From an uncultured Bacteroides sp. (lineage in GTDB: Bacteria; Bacteroidota; Bacteroidia; Bacteroidales; Bacteroidaceae): a stretch of DNA of 64,000 bases. The notes under the pieces were generated by a model, which had not been told where the DNA came from, made no database searches, and saw nothing but the letters and a program-made list of their open reading frames with translations. The stretch's first letter is position 1, and every line of letters begins with the position of its first letter. The position numbers and the translations under genes are program-made. This document shows positions 22,752 through 31,625 of the stretch, in pieces. The stretch covers positions 62,001 to 126,000 of the forward strand of contig URYL01000009.1 of assembly GCA_900552075.1 (NCBI GenBank). Reading direction: 5' to 3'.

Positions 22752-23363
22752 CTATTCGGCCTGTTCCTTGAGCGAACGGTTGATCTGTTCGATGTAGTCT
22801 AGGATTTCTTCCCGTCCGGTCTTCTTTTCAGAAGAAGATACAAAATACGGAGGCAGTTCTTCCCATTGCTCTTTCAGTTTCTCCAAGTAACGGCTGACGT
22901 TGCTTTTGGTCTTTCCTGCACTCTGCTTGTCGGCCTTGGTGAAAATCAAGGCAAAGGGGATACCGTTCTCACCCAGCCATTCGATGAACTCCAAGTCGAT
23001 GCGCTGAGGGTCCAGGCGACTGTCTACCAGTACGAAAAGGCAGGTCAATTGCTCCCGTTCCAGTACATAATATTCAATGAGTTTCTGGATTTTCTCCATC
23101 ATTTTCTTCCCCCGTTGGGCATAGCCATAACCGGGAAGGTCTACCAGATACCATTCCTTGTTAATGAGAAAATGGTTGATGAGCAAGGTCTTTCCCGGCG
23201 TGGACGAAGTCATGGCCAGTTTGGGATTCTTGGTCAGCATGTTGATGAGACTGGATTTCCCCACGTTGGAACGTCCAATGAAGGCATATTCCGGCAGTTG
23301 GGTCTGTGGGCACATGTCGGCCCGTGAGTTGCTTACGACAAACTCTGCGCTGGTAATGTCCAT
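22752..23363 (-). CDS. engB: Ribosome-assembly GTPase EngB (YsxC/YihA)
   Basis: Essential GTPase of the TrmE-Era-EngA superfamily that acts late in assembly of the large ribosomal subunit. It shows G1 GRSNVGKSSLIN (about 31-42), G2 TSSTPGKT, G3 DLPGYGYA and G4 TKADK. At 203 residues the length is normal. It is divergent from recR across a 109-bp gap with a -7 element for each direction. Confidence 0.95.
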   Translation of the reverse strand: MDITSAEFVVSNSRADMCPQTQLPEYAFIGRSNVGKSSLINMLTKNPKLAMTSSTPGKTLLINHFLINKEWYLVDLPGYGYAQRGKKMMEKIQKLIEYYVLEREQLTCLFVLVDSRLDPQRIDLEFIEWLGENGIPFALIFTKADKQSAGKTKSNVSRYLEKLKEQWEELPPYFVSSSEKKTGREEILDYIEQINRSLKEQAE

Positions 23364-23387
23364 AGGTTGAAATTGAGTTGTTTAATG

Positions 23388-23395
23388 CAAAGGTA
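23388..23395 (-). promoter_or_regulatory. Promoter -7 element for engB
   Basis: Minus-strand TACCTTTG fits TAnnTTTG and lies 25 bases from the engB start. Confidence 0.65.
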
Positions 23396-23439
23396 ATCGT
23401 TTTTCTCTTTCCCTGCATACAGCCAAAGGATTTTATCCG

Positions 23440-23447
23440 TATTTTTG
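23440..23447 (+). promoter_or_regulatory. Promoter -7 element for recR
   Basis: TATTTTTG fits TAnnTTTG and lies 26 bases before the recR start. Confidence 0.65.
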
Positions 23448-23472
23448 CCTTCCGTAAATAAAGAAAACAAGC

Positions 23473-24090
23473 ATGAATCAACAATATCCTTCCGTTTTAT
23501 TGGAAAAGGCAGTGGGAGAGTTTGCCAAGCTTCCCGGCATCGGGCGGAAAACGGCCATGCGGCTGGTCCTGCATCTGTTGCGCCAGGACAATGCCACGGT
23601 GGAAGCGTTCAGCGGCGCCATTTCCACGTTGAAAAAAGAAGTGAAGTATTGCAAGGTGTGTCATAACATTTCCGATACGGACGTGTGCCGTATCTGTTCT
23701 AACCCTTCGCGTGATGCGACCACGGTGTGCGTGGTGGAGAACATACGTGACGTGATGGCGGTGGAGAACACCCAGCAGTATCGCGGGCTGTATCATGTGC
23801 TGGGAGGGGTGATTTCACCCATGGACGGCATCGGTCCTTCCGACCTGGAGATAGACAGCTTGGTAGAACGGGTAAAGTCGGGCACTGTTAAGGAGGTGAT
23901 TCTGGCACTGAGTTCTACCATGGAGGGCGACACGACCAACTTCTATATTTTCCGGAAGCTGGCCGGATATGATGTGAAGATTACAATGATTGCCCGTGGA
24001 ATTTCCATCGGCGATGAATTGCAATATACGGATGAGGTGACGCTGGGACGCTCTATCGTGAACCGCGTGGCGTTTACCGGAACCCTTTAA
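23473..24090 (+). CDS. recR: Recombination protein RecR
   Basis: Works with RecO/RecF to load RecA at gaps. It has an N-terminal helix-hairpin-helix (FAKLPGIGRKTAMRLVLHLL, about 13-32), a zinc finger with Cys pairs in CKVCHNISDTDVCRIC (about 57-72), and a Toprim domain (about 80-175) with VVENIRDVMAVE and LSSTMEGDTT. At 205 residues the length is standard. A membrane-protein gene and an acetyltransferase gene follow closely and are probably co-transcribed. Confidence 0.96.
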   Translation: MNQQYPSVLLEKAVGEFAKLPGIGRKTAMRLVLHLLRQDNATVEAFSGAISTLKKEVKYCKVCHNISDTDVCRICSNPSRDATTVCVVENIRDVMAVENTQQYRGLYHVLGGVISPMDGIGPSDLEIDSLVERVKSGTVKEVILALSSTMEGDTTNFYIFRKLAGYDVKITMIARGISIGDELQYTDEVTLGRSIVNRVAFTGTL

Positions 24091-24107
24091 CTCATAGAAA
24101 GAAGTAC

Positions 24108-24569
24108 ATGGAAAAGAAAATTAATCGATTGCTCCGCGTGCTGGAGGTGGAATTCGCCCTGTTCTGGATACTGACAGCGGTGTGGTGTGTATTGTATGAA
24201 ATGGATATCCTGCTTCAGGGAAGCCGGGTAGGGGATGCGCGTGCCGAATACATCTTGCAGACGGTGGGGATTCTGCTGGCAGTGTGCATGATACCGTTGT
24301 CGTTGCGTATGTTCAGCTTGTCACTGATGCGACGGGTCCGTGAGTTGTCATTGCCGGAAGCGTTGGTGAGTTATCGCCGCTGGTGTGAAATTCGCCTGGC
24401 CCTGTTGCTGGCTCCGGTGCTGTTCAACCTGACGGTGTATTACTCTACGTTCAACCTGACCAGTTTGCTGTGTGTCGGTATGTTGCTGGTGGCCTCGCTC
24501 TTCTGTGTGCCGGGCCGCGGCCGACTGATGCGGGAGCTTGATCTGGAAAAAGAAAAGGAGGAACAGTAG
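24108..24569 (+). CDS. Four-helix inner-membrane protein of unknown function
   Basis: The 153-residue protein has four hydrophobic segments at about 15-33, 50-70, 95-112 and 118-134, joined by short loops, with a charged C-terminal tail rich in Glu and Lys. No known motif is visible. It begins 17 bases after recR and ends one base before the acetyltransferase gene. The same neighbour order is often seen in Bacteroides, where this gene is annotated only as hypothetical. Confidence 0.75.
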   Translation: MEKKINRLLRVLEVEFALFWILTAVWCVLYEMDILLQGSRVGDARAEYILQTVGILLAVCMIPLSLRMFSLSLMRRVRELSLPEALVSYRRWCEIRLALLLAPVLFNLTVYYSTFNLTSLLCVGMLLVASLFCVPGRGRLMRELDLEKEKEEQ

Positions 24570-24570
24570 G

Positions 24571-25098
24571 ATGGGACTGACAGCCAAGTCATCGCAGGAA
24601 ACTATCCGTCTGCGGGCACCAGAACCGGAGGATTTGGAGGTGATGCTTTCGCTTGAGAATGAGGCGGAGCTCTGGGAACTGGGTACGGCTACGGGGCCGT
24701 ATTCTCGTTATCAGATGAAACGCTACATTGCCGAAAATCAGAATGACGTGTTTGTGGATGGTCAGTTGCGGTTGATGATTGTATGTAATGCCGGTGAAGT
24801 GGGCGGGATGATTGACCTCTTTTCGTTCGATGCGCGTCATAGCCGTGCAGAAGTGGGACTGGTGGTGCGAAAAGACTTACGAGGAAAAGGAATCGGAAAG
24901 ATGGCACTCGCATTGCTGGAATCGCATTGCTTCGGGTTGCTCGGCCTTCACCAGTTGTATGCCTATATCCCGGTGGGGAATACGGCAAGCCGGAGATTGT
25001 TTGCGGCCGCAGGTTACACAGAATGTGGTATTCTGAAGGATTGGATACGGGTGGGGGATTCGTTTCAGGATGTCTGCTTATGCCAGAAAATCAATTAG
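24571..25098 (+). CDS. GNAT-family N-acetyltransferase
   Basis: Acetyl-CoA-dependent transferase of the RimJ/RimL or SpeG-like type. I start it at 24571 (MGLTAKSSQETIRL), directly after the stop of the membrane-protein gene. The protein is 175 residues. It shows the acetyl-CoA loop VVRKDLRGKGIGKMAL and ends with VGNTASRRLFAAAGYTECGILKDW, where the final strand and helix of the fold lie. The substrate cannot be read from the sequence; polyamine or ribosomal-protein acetylation are possible. Confidence 0.88.
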   Translation: MGLTAKSSQETIRLRAPEPEDLEVMLSLENEAELWELGTATGPYSRYQMKRYIAENQNDVFVDGQLRLMIVCNAGEVGGMIDLFSFDARHSRAEVGLVVRKDLRGKGIGKMALALLESHCFGLLGLHQLYAYIPVGNTASRRLFAAAGYTECGILKDWIRVGDSFQDVCLCQKIN

Positions 25099-25136
25099 TT
25101 ATGATATTTGTGGACTTTGTTGGAAAGTCGTGTGAA

Positions 25137-25240
25137 AAACGTCCTTACGTTTGCTCTAAAACGTAAGTGCGTTTGGAGGAAAACGTAAGGACGTTTTATA
25201 TCAAACGCACTTGCGTTTTGTTTGAAACGCAAAGGCGTTT
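25137..25240. repeat. Array of five 22-bp-spaced palindromes (array 1)
   Basis: Five 16-bp units start at 25137, 25159, 25181, 25203 and 25225, exactly 22 bp apart. Each reads AAACG-Y-NNNN-R-CGTTT, so each can form a 6-bp stem with a four-base loop: loops CCTT, AAGT, AAGG, ACTT and AAAG. The sixth arm pair is T-A, T-G or C-G in different units, which keeps pairing. Six unrelated bases separate units. The period is not a multiple of three, so this is not a coding repeat. A second array of the same design is at 42682-42785. Confidence 0.9.
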
Positions 25241-25292
25241 TGGGAGGGGTGGAAAAAGCCCTCGGAAATCTTGAAAAAACCTCAAAAAAGAA

Positions 25293-25322
25293 AGGCAACT
25301 CATCACATTGGATAAGTTGCCT
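25293..25322 (-). terminator. Terminator of tRNA-Pro
   Basis: AGGCAACT (25293-25300) and AGTTGCCT (25315-25322) form an 8-bp stem. On the minus strand, TTCTTTTTT follows. It lies ten bases from the 3' end of the tRNA. Confidence 0.82.
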
Positions 25323-25331
25323 CTCTTCTTG

Positions 25332-25406
25332 TCGGGGTAGCGGGATTCGAACCCACGACCCCCTGCTCCCAAAGCAGGTGCGCTAACCGGACTGCGCTAC
25401 ACCCCG
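25332..25406 (-). tRNA. tRNA-Pro(TGG)
   Basis: The minus strand gives a standard cloverleaf of 75 bases. The acceptor is CGGGGTG/TACCCCG, the anticodon arm CCTGC-TTTGGGA-GCAGG (anticodon TGG), and the T arm GTGGG-TTCGAAT-CCCGC. CCA is not encoded. A -7 element lies just upstream. Confidence 0.97.
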
Positions 25407-25429
25407 AAGTGTCTTTCTCAAAAGCGTTG

Positions 25430-25437
25430 CAAAGGTA
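25430..25437 (-). promoter_or_regulatory. Promoter -7 element for tRNA-Pro
   Basis: Minus-strand TACCTTTG fits TAnnTTTG and lies 24 bases before the tRNA 5' end. Confidence 0.65.
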
Positions 25438-25461
25438 GGGCTTTTTATTTTAATATGCAAA

Positions 25462-25520
25462 TCCGGACACCTCTTTTTTGCGTATTTCAGGGAAAAAACG
25501 CCGTAAAAAAGGTGCCCGGA
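25462..25520 (-). terminator. Terminator after the S9 peptidase gene
   Basis: TCCGGACACCT...GCG and the distal CGCCGTAAAAAAGGTGCCCGGA pair in a long, slightly bulged stem 14 bases past the peptidase stop. Confidence 0.75.
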
Positions 25521-25533
25521 AAGGTCTTAGGGC

Positions 25534-27642
25534 TTATTTCTGCGGTTTCAGCCAGCGGTCAAGCCAGTTGAAGAAGGTGCGTTGCCAGAGAATTCCGTTC
25601 TGTGGTTTCAATACCCAGTGGTTTTCATCCGGGAAAATCAGCAGTTCGGCAGGGATGCCTCTCAGCTTGGCGGCGTTGAAGGCAGCCATTCCTTGTGAAG
25701 CCAGGATACGGTAGTCTTTCTCGCCGTGGATGCAGAGAATCGGGGTATCCCATTTGTCTACGAACAGGTGGGGAGAGTTGGCGTAGCTGCGCTGTACGGC
25801 CGGGTTGCTCTTGTCCCAGTACGGGCCACCCAGATCCCAGTTGGTGAACCAGAGTTCTTCAGTTTCGAGGTACTGCTGTTCCATGTTGAAGAAACCGTCG
25901 TGGGCAATGAAGGCTTTGAAGCGCTTGTTGTGGTGTCCGGCCAGCCAATATACTGAGTAGCCTCCGAAGCTGGCTCCCACACATCCCAGACGGTCTTTGT
26001 CCACATAGGGTTCCTTGGCGATGTCATCGATGGCACTCAGGTAGTCGTCCATGCAGTGGCCTCCGTAGTTGGTGCTGATTTCTTCCAGCCATTCCATGCC
26101 GAATCCTGGCAGACCGCGGCGGTTGGGGGCAATGATGATGTAGTCGTTGGCGGCCATGATCTGCAGGTTCCAACGGTAGCTCCAGAACTGGCTGACAGGG
26201 CTCTGCGGACCTCCTTCACAGAACAGAAGGGTAGGATATTTCTTGTTCGGGTCGAAGTTAATCGGATAAACGACCCATGAGAGCATGTCTTTTCCGTCGA
26301 CGGTCTTGGTCCAGCGGGGTTCAACCTTACCCAGTTTCAGCTGGCTGAAGATGTGGTCGTTTTCTTTTGTGATACGGGTTACCTCGTTTTTCTTTTTCAG
26401 GTTGACCGTAAACAGTTCATCGGCTTCGCTCAGAGAGTGGCGGGTGGTGAGCAGTTGCTTGTCGTTCAGCATGGCTACAGAAGCATAGTCATACATACCG
26501 TCGGTGAGCTGTTTTACCTCGCCTTTCAGGTTGGTGCTGTGAATCATGCTGGTGGCATGCCATACGCCGGTGAAGTAGAGGGTCTTGTTGTCAGGTGCCC
26601 AGCAGTAGCTGTCCACGCCCGACTGGAAGGCTTCGGTTACATAAGTTTTCTTCCCGCTGGTCAAGTCCATTACACAAAGACGGTTGCGGTCGCTTTCGTA
26701 TCCGTCGCGTTCCATGCTTTGCCAGGCGATGTTTTTTCCATCGGGAGAGAACTGCGGGTTGGTGTCGTAACCCATGTTCTTGTCGGTGGCATCTTCCTTG
26801 CAGAGGTTGCGGGTCTGCTTGGTTTCTACATTATATAAATAGATGTCCGAATCGGTGGATACGGCATAAGCCTGTCCGGTTTTCTTGCGGCAAGTGTAGG
26901 CCACAGACTTGGAGTCGGGACTCCATGCAAGCTGTTCGATGCCGCCGAAAGGTTTCATCGGCGATTCGTAGGGTTCACCGGCCAGGATGTCGGTGGCTTC
27001 ACCTACTTTATTGTCGGTAAAGGAAGCCACGAACGGATGGGGAACGGTTTCTACCCATTCATCCCAGTGCTTGTACATCAGGTCATCGATGACTTTTCCG
27101 CTGGCCTTGTCCAGGTCGGGGTATTTGTCGACAGTACGTTCACCGTATTTCACCTGTGAGATGAAAAGCACCTTGGTGCCGTCGGGAGAGAACTTGAATC
27201 CGTCGATGCCACCTGCGTAGTCAGAGAGCTGCTGGCGTCCGGTTCCGTCGGGATTCATTTCCCAGATTTGTCCTTTTGTGATGAAAGCCAGTTTGCTTCC
27301 GCCTTTGATCCATGCCGGTTCGCCTTCGCTGTCGGTAGAGGTAGTCAGCAGCTTGTTGTCGGAACCGTCAGCATTCATTACGTAGATCACCTGGTGACCT
27401 TTGTTCTGCTTTACGCTGTAGTAGGAGACGGTGTAAGCAATTTTTTTCCCGTCGGGAGACACACAGGAACTTCCGATACGTCCCATGGCCCACAAGGTTT
27501 CCGGGGTCATCCGTCCGTCTTTCACGGTGATTTCCTGCTTGCCGATGAAAGGCGCGTCGGTTCCTTCTGCCTGAACGGCAGCCATTGGAGCCGAGGCCAT
27601 CAGTACGGCCGCAGTCATGTTCATTAAATCTGTTTTCTTCAT
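25534..27642 (-). CDS. Secreted S9 family peptidase (DPP5-like)
   Basis: A serine peptidase of the prolyl oligopeptidase family with a signal peptide (about 1-25). A seven-bladed TolB-like beta-propeller spans roughly residues 45-430 (SSCVSPDGKKIAYT, FSPDGTKVLFIS and similar blades). The alpha/beta hydrolase domain follows, with catalytic Ser at about 556 in GASFGGYS, Asp at about 643 in GEKDYR and His at about 674 in DENHW. Length and layout match periplasmic dipeptidyl-peptidase 5 of Porphyromonas and relatives, which trims peptides for uptake. It is a single-gene unit with its own -7 element and terminator. Confidence 0.9.
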   Translation of the reverse strand: MKKTDLMNMTAAVLMASAPMAAVQAEGTDAPFIGKQEITVKDGRMTPETLWAMGRIGSSCVSPDGKKIAYTVSYYSVKQNKGHQVIYVMNADGSDNKLLTTSTDSEGEPAWIKGGSKLAFITKGQIWEMNPDGTGRQQLSDYAGGIDGFKFSPDGTKVLFISQVKYGERTVDKYPDLDKASGKVIDDLMYKHWDEWVETVPHPFVASFTDNKVGEATDILAGEPYESPMKPFGGIEQLAWSPDSKSVAYTCRKKTGQAYAVSTDSDIYLYNVETKQTRNLCKEDATDKNMGYDTNPQFSPDGKNIAWQSMERDGYESDRNRLCVMDLTSGKKTYVTEAFQSGVDSYCWAPDNKTLYFTGVWHATSMIHSTNLKGEVKQLTDGMYDYASVAMLNDKQLLTTRHSLSEADELFTVNLKKKNEVTRITKENDHIFSQLKLGKVEPRWTKTVDGKDMLSWVVYPINFDPNKKYPTLLFCEGGPQSPVSQFWSYRWNLQIMAANDYIIIAPNRRGLPGFGMEWLEEISTNYGGHCMDDYLSAIDDIAKEPYVDKDRLGCVGASFGGYSVYWLAGHHNKRFKAFIAHDGFFNMEQQYLETEELWFTNWDLGGPYWDKSNPAVQRSYANSPHLFVDKWDTPILCIHGEKDYRILASQGMAAFNAAKLRGIPAELLIFPDENHWVLKPQNGILWQRTFFNWLDRWLKPQK

Positions 27643-27692
27643 GTTTTTATTTTTAATTTTAGAGTAGAGTCTTTGTGCACGTTTCCGTCGTG

Positions 27693-27700
27693 CAAAGGTA
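27693..27700 (-). promoter_or_regulatory. Promoter -7 element for the S9 peptidase
   Basis: Minus-strand TACCTTTG fits TAnnTTTG and lies 51 bases before the start at 27642. Confidence 0.6.
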
Positions 27701-27734
27701 AGATAATAAATGGAAAAAGAGAAGGCAAAAAGAA

Positions 27735-27781
27735 AAAGAGCGGAACGAAAGGTTTTCGATTGCCTTTCTGTTCCGCTCTTT
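27735..27781 (-). terminator. Terminator after yidC
   Basis: AAAGAGCGGAACGAAAGG (27735-27752) pairs with CCTTTCTGTTCCGCTCTTT (27763-27781), with one bulge. The minus strand continues TTCTTTTT. It ends the pyrG-yidC transcript. Confidence 0.85.
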
Positions 27782-27802
27782 CTGCTCCCTTTCAGGATAT
27801 TT

Positions 27803-29659
27803 TTATTTCTTCTTGTTCATGTGTTCCTGACGTTCCTTTTGCAAGCGTTCCTGCTCTTTCTGCAGGGCTTCCAGTTTGGCCATCAGTCCGCTGGTTTTCT
27901 GCTGTGAAGGTTCCTTCTTGTTGGCTTCCAGCTGGGCGAGCAGCTTCTTTTCGTCGGTCATACGGCGCATAATCCACATGGTAATGATACCAATCAGACC
28001 GGAGATGAAGTAGTAGTAGCTCAATCCGGATGCGTAGTCGTTGAAGATGAAGAAGAACATCACCGGCATGATGTACATCATCCATTTCATGGCAGCCATT
28101 TGTGGGTTGTTACCCATATCCTGCTGCTTCATCATGATAATCTGGTTCAAGACTGTGGTGATGCTGAATAACAGACAGAATAAGCTCAGGTGGTTACCCA
28201 GCAACGGGATGTGGTAGCTCCAGCTAATCAGGTCGTCGTATGCCGAAAGGTCGGTTGCCCACAGGAATCCTTGCTGCCGAAGCTCGATGGCGTTCGGTAC
28301 GAAGAAGAAGAGGGCCATGAACACCGGCGTCTGCAATAGCATCGGCAGACAGCCTCCCATCGGACTGACATTATACTGTCGGTAGAGGGCCATGGTTTCC
28401 TGCTGTTTCTTCAAGGCATCTTCCTGTTTCGGGTATTTGGCATTGATTTTATCCACATACGGTTTCAGGGCGCGCATCTTTGCTGAAGAGATGAAGGACT
28501 TCCAAGTGGTAGGAAGTACTAGTACCTTCACAATGATGGTCATGAGCAGGATTACCATACCCATGCTCAATCCCCACCCTGACAACCAGTCGAAGAGGTT
28601 GATGGTGAACCAACGGTTGATGAGTCGGATAATCGGCCATCCTAAGTAGACCAAATCTTCCAGTTCCTGGTCTTTGTCCTTAAAGCTCAAATCGTTGCTG
28701 GCAAGCAGCGTCTTGAAGTGGTTCGGACCAAAGTAGAACTGCATGTGTGAGGCTTTGGCACCTGTCGGGTCGAAAGTCGTTTTCATGTCTGCAGAGTAGT
28801 TCTTCATGTATCCGCTTCCTTTTTCTTCCATCTTGGATTCGAGGGTGGCGTTGTTGAAGTTCTGTTCTGCCATGAAGACACAAGAGAAATACTGGTTTTT
28901 GAAGGCTACCCAGTCGAGTGCTTCAGGAACGGTTTCCTGTGCATCCTTTGTTTCGCTCAGGTAATCGAAACTTTCGTCTACCGGCTTGTAGGTTAGCGAA
29001 GTGTAACGCTGTTCAAAATTGTAACCTTTTTCCATCTGGCGAGCTCTCTGTTTCCATTCGATGCTCATTGTCTTGGTAGAAGGAGAGAAGAAATTCTGCA
29101 AGCCGCTGGCCTGGATGGTAAAGTCTACCATGTAGGAGTTTGGCAGCAAGCGGTAGTTGAAATCCAAGTGTCCTCCGTTAGCCGCATTCAACCGCATGGT
29201 GACGGTAGAGTCGGTCACATTGGTTGCTTCGAAATACATCTGGTCGCTGAGAATGTTTTCATTCTTTCCTTCAAAACCGAAGCTTATGGAAGCATCCTTC
29301 CCATCAAAAAGGACGAGGGGTTGCTTCTGTTGGTCTTTATACTCTTTCAGTATGGCCTTGCTTACCCGTCCACCTTTGTTGGAGAACGTCAGCTGCACCA
29401 AGTCGTTCTCCAATACGGTAAACTGTTCCGTACCTTGTGCAGACTGGAAGAAAAGGGAAGAGCTGTCGGGACGTGCAGCTTCCACAGCTGCTGCGGCTTT
29501 TTGCTCCTGTACTTTTTCCTGTTGCTTGATGACCTGCTGGATAGAGTCTTGATAGTGCTGTGCGCGTGCTCTTTCTTCCTGGCTGGGGCGGTTGTAGATA
29601 CCGAAACCTACAATTACCGCTCCAATCAGGACAAAGCCCACTAACGTGTTTTTGTCCAT
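27803..29659 (-). CDS. yidC: Membrane protein insertase YidC
   Basis: Inserts and folds inner-membrane proteins, alone or with SecYEG. The 618-residue protein has an N-terminal transmembrane anchor (about 6-20), a large periplasmic beta-sandwich domain (about 60-340), and the conserved C-terminal insertase core (about 360-570) with five membrane helices. The core contains GWGLSMGMVILLMT, SPMGGCLPMLLQTPVFMALF and the later hydrophobic helices. A Lys/Gln/Glu-rich tail ends the protein. It lies 29 bases downstream of pyrG in the same direction. Confidence 0.95.
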   Translation of the reverse strand: MDKNTLVGFVLIGAVIVGFGIYNRPSQEERARAQHYQDSIQQVIKQQEKVQEQKAAAAVEAARPDSSSLFFQSAQGTEQFTVLENDLVQLTFSNKGGRVSKAILKEYKDQQKQPLVLFDGKDASISFGFEGKNENILSDQMYFEATNVTDSTVTMRLNAANGGHLDFNYRLLPNSYMVDFTIQASGLQNFFSPSTKTMSIEWKQRARQMEKGYNFEQRYTSLTYKPVDESFDYLSETKDAQETVPEALDWVAFKNQYFSCVFMAEQNFNNATLESKMEEKGSGYMKNYSADMKTTFDPTGAKASHMQFYFGPNHFKTLLASNDLSFKDKDQELEDLVYLGWPIIRLINRWFTINLFDWLSGWGLSMGMVILLMTIIVKVLVLPTTWKSFISSAKMRALKPYVDKINAKYPKQEDALKKQQETMALYRQYNVSPMGGCLPMLLQTPVFMALFFFVPNAIELRQQGFLWATDLSAYDDLISWSYHIPLLGNHLSLFCLLFSITTVLNQIIMMKQQDMGNNPQMAAMKWMMYIMPVMFFFIFNDYASGLSYYYFISGLIGIITMWIMRRMTDEKKLLAQLEANKKEPSQQKTSGLMAKLEALQKEQERLQKERQEHMNKKK

Positions 29660-29688
29660 TTCTGTTTCTTTACAATGTTATTTTTGAC

Positions 29689-31287
29689 TTACTTGTTGAT
29701 AGCTGCCTTAATGAAGGACAGGAACAACGGATGGGGTTTCAGTACCGTACTGCTGTATTCTGGATGGAACTGAGTACCGATGAACCATTTCAGCGTCGGG
29801 ATTTCGATGATTTCCACTAAGTCAGATTCCGGATTGATACCTACGCATTTCATGCCGGCCTTTTCGAATTCTTCCTTAAAGTTGTTGTTGAATTCGTAGC
29901 GGTGACGATGGCGTTCCTGAATATGTTCACTCTGGTAAGCCTGATAAGTTTTTGAAGTCGGGTCGATGACACATTCGTATGCTCCCAGACGCATGGTACC
30001 TCCCATGTTGGTGATGGATTTCTGTTCCTCCATGATGTCGATGACATTGTGCGGAGTCTTTTCGTCCATTTCGCGGCTGTTGGCATCGGCATAACCCAGT
30101 ACGTCGCGGGCAAATTCGATGGCCATGCACTGCATACCCAGACAGATACCGAAGGTCGGCACATTGTGTGTACGGCAATACTTGATGGCGATGAATTTAC
30201 CTTCGATACCGCGCTGGCCAAATCCCGGGCAGATGATAACTCCGTCCATGTCTTTCAGCTTTTCTTCAATGTTTTCTTCTGTCAGATTTTCACTGTTGAT
30301 GAAGTGGATGTCTGCCTTGCGGTCGTTGTAGGTAGCTGCCTGTGAAAGGGCTTCGAGGATGGATTTGTAGGCATCCTGCAAATCGTATTTTCCTACCAAA
30401 CCAATCTTTACGATTTCAGTAGCATTGTGACGACGGTTCAAGAAGTCTCTCCATGGACCGAGAGTCGGAGTTTCGCCTACCGGAAGTCCCATCTTTTCCA
30501 AAATAGTGACATCGAGTTTCTGCTCCTGCATGCGCAAAGGTACTTCGTAGATGGTTGGCATATCCATTGACTGGATCACGGCGCTTTCGTCTACGTTACA
30601 GAACAAAGCGACTTTTTTGCGCAGGTTGGTACTCAGTTCGTGTTCGGTACGCAACACCAGAATATCCGGCTGGATACCTACTGACTGAAGTTCCTTTACA
30701 GAGTGTTGGGTCGGTTTGGTTTTCAGTTCACCGGCAGCAGCCAGGTAAGGTACATAAGTAAGGTGTACGCACAATGCGTTTTTGCCCAGTTCTCTTTTCA
30801 GTTGACGGATACTTTCCAGATAAGGAAGTGATTCGATGTCGCCCACTGTTCCACCGATTTCTGTGATGACAAAGTCGAATTTGTACTTGTTGCCCAATAG
30901 TTTGACGTTGCGTTTGATTTCGTCGGTGATGTGAGGGATAATCTGGATGGTCTTGCCCAAATAGTCACCCCGGCGTTCCTTGTCGATTACACTCTTGTAG
31001 ATACGGCCGGTAGTAATGTTGTTGGCTTTGGTGGTCTGGATACCCAGGAATCGTTCATAGTGTCCCAGGTCGAGGTCGGCTTCGTGTCCGTCTACGGTTA
31101 CGTAGCATTCTCCGTGTTCATAAGGGTTCAGAGTTCCCGGGTCGATGTTGATATACGGGTCGAACTTCTGGATGGTTACGCTGTAGCCTCTGGCCTGCAG
31201 CAACTTACCGATAGATGATGAGATGATTCCTTTTCCCAGTGAAGAGGCTACACCACCTGTTACGAAAATATACTTTGTTTCTGCCAC
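29689..31287 (-). CDS. pyrG: CTP synthase
   Basis: Converts UTP to CTP using ATP and glutamine. The N-terminal synthetase domain (about 1-270) begins YIFVTGGVASSLGKGI, with the P-loop. The C-terminal glutaminase domain (about 295-530) has the nucleophile Cys in FGICLGMQ and the His-x-Glu pair in GTQFHPEYSS. At 532 residues the length is normal. Its promoter has both elements, TTTG and TAATTTTG 20 bp apart, about 130 bases upstream of the start. The leader is long enough to hold regulation of pyrimidine synthesis, but no structure was proven. Confidence 0.97.
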   Translation of the reverse strand: MAETKYIFVTGGVASSLGKGIISSSIGKLLQARGYSVTIQKFDPYINIDPGTLNPYEHGECYVTVDGHEADLDLGHYERFLGIQTTKANNITTGRIYKSVIDKERRGDYLGKTIQIIPHITDEIKRNVKLLGNKYKFDFVITEIGGTVGDIESLPYLESIRQLKRELGKNALCVHLTYVPYLAAAGELKTKPTQHSVKELQSVGIQPDILVLRTEHELSTNLRKKVALFCNVDESAVIQSMDMPTIYEVPLRMQEQKLDVTILEKMGLPVGETPTLGPWRDFLNRRHNATEIVKIGLVGKYDLQDAYKSILEALSQAATYNDRKADIHFINSENLTEENIEEKLKDMDGVIICPGFGQRGIEGKFIAIKYCRTHNVPTFGICLGMQCMAIEFARDVLGYADANSREMDEKTPHNVIDIMEEQKSITNMGGTMRLGAYECVIDPTSKTYQAYQSEHIQERHRHRYEFNNNFKEEFEKAGMKCVGINPESDLVEIIEIPTLKWFIGTQFHPEYSSTVLKPHPLFLSFIKAAINK

Positions 31288-31625
31288 AATATGAATATTT
31301 AAAAATTAAATTCCAATAAAAACTGTCCGTCTTCCTTTTTCTTCCAGAAAACGGTTGCGGAGTCACTTGGAACATATTTTCTTCCAAGCGTGAAGAACTA
31401 CTTCTTCAAAGTTGCAAAATTAGGAAAAAAAGCTGAACCCACCAAAGTAGAAAGGGTAAAACCTTATTTTGGCCAAAATATCCATTCAATATGAGACTAC
31501 GGTAGAGATATTTTGAACATTGAATATGGGAAATTCGTTTATTATGCAATTAGTCATTGGTAAAATCATATTCTTTTAGAAATAAATCGTACTTTTGCAC
31601 AAAATTGGAGAATTGAGATAAAAAA
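31288..31625. promoter_or_regulatory. Intergenic control region of pyrG and the DUF3078 gene
   Basis: For pyrG (minus strand), -33 TTTG is at 31443-31446 and -7 TAATTTTG at 31415-31422, spaced 20 bp. For the DUF3078 gene, TACTTTTG is at 31590-31597. Between them lies the perfect 16-bp palindrome TATTTTGGCCAAAATA (31465-31480). CAAAATATC (31474-31482) and GATATTTTG (31507-31515) form a second inverted repeat that shares bases with it. The rest shows nothing recognisable. Confidence 0.65.

Noticed and set aside
25137..25240. CRISPR array
   Set aside because: Spacers would be only six bases, repeats are palindromic and vary, and no cas genes are in the window.
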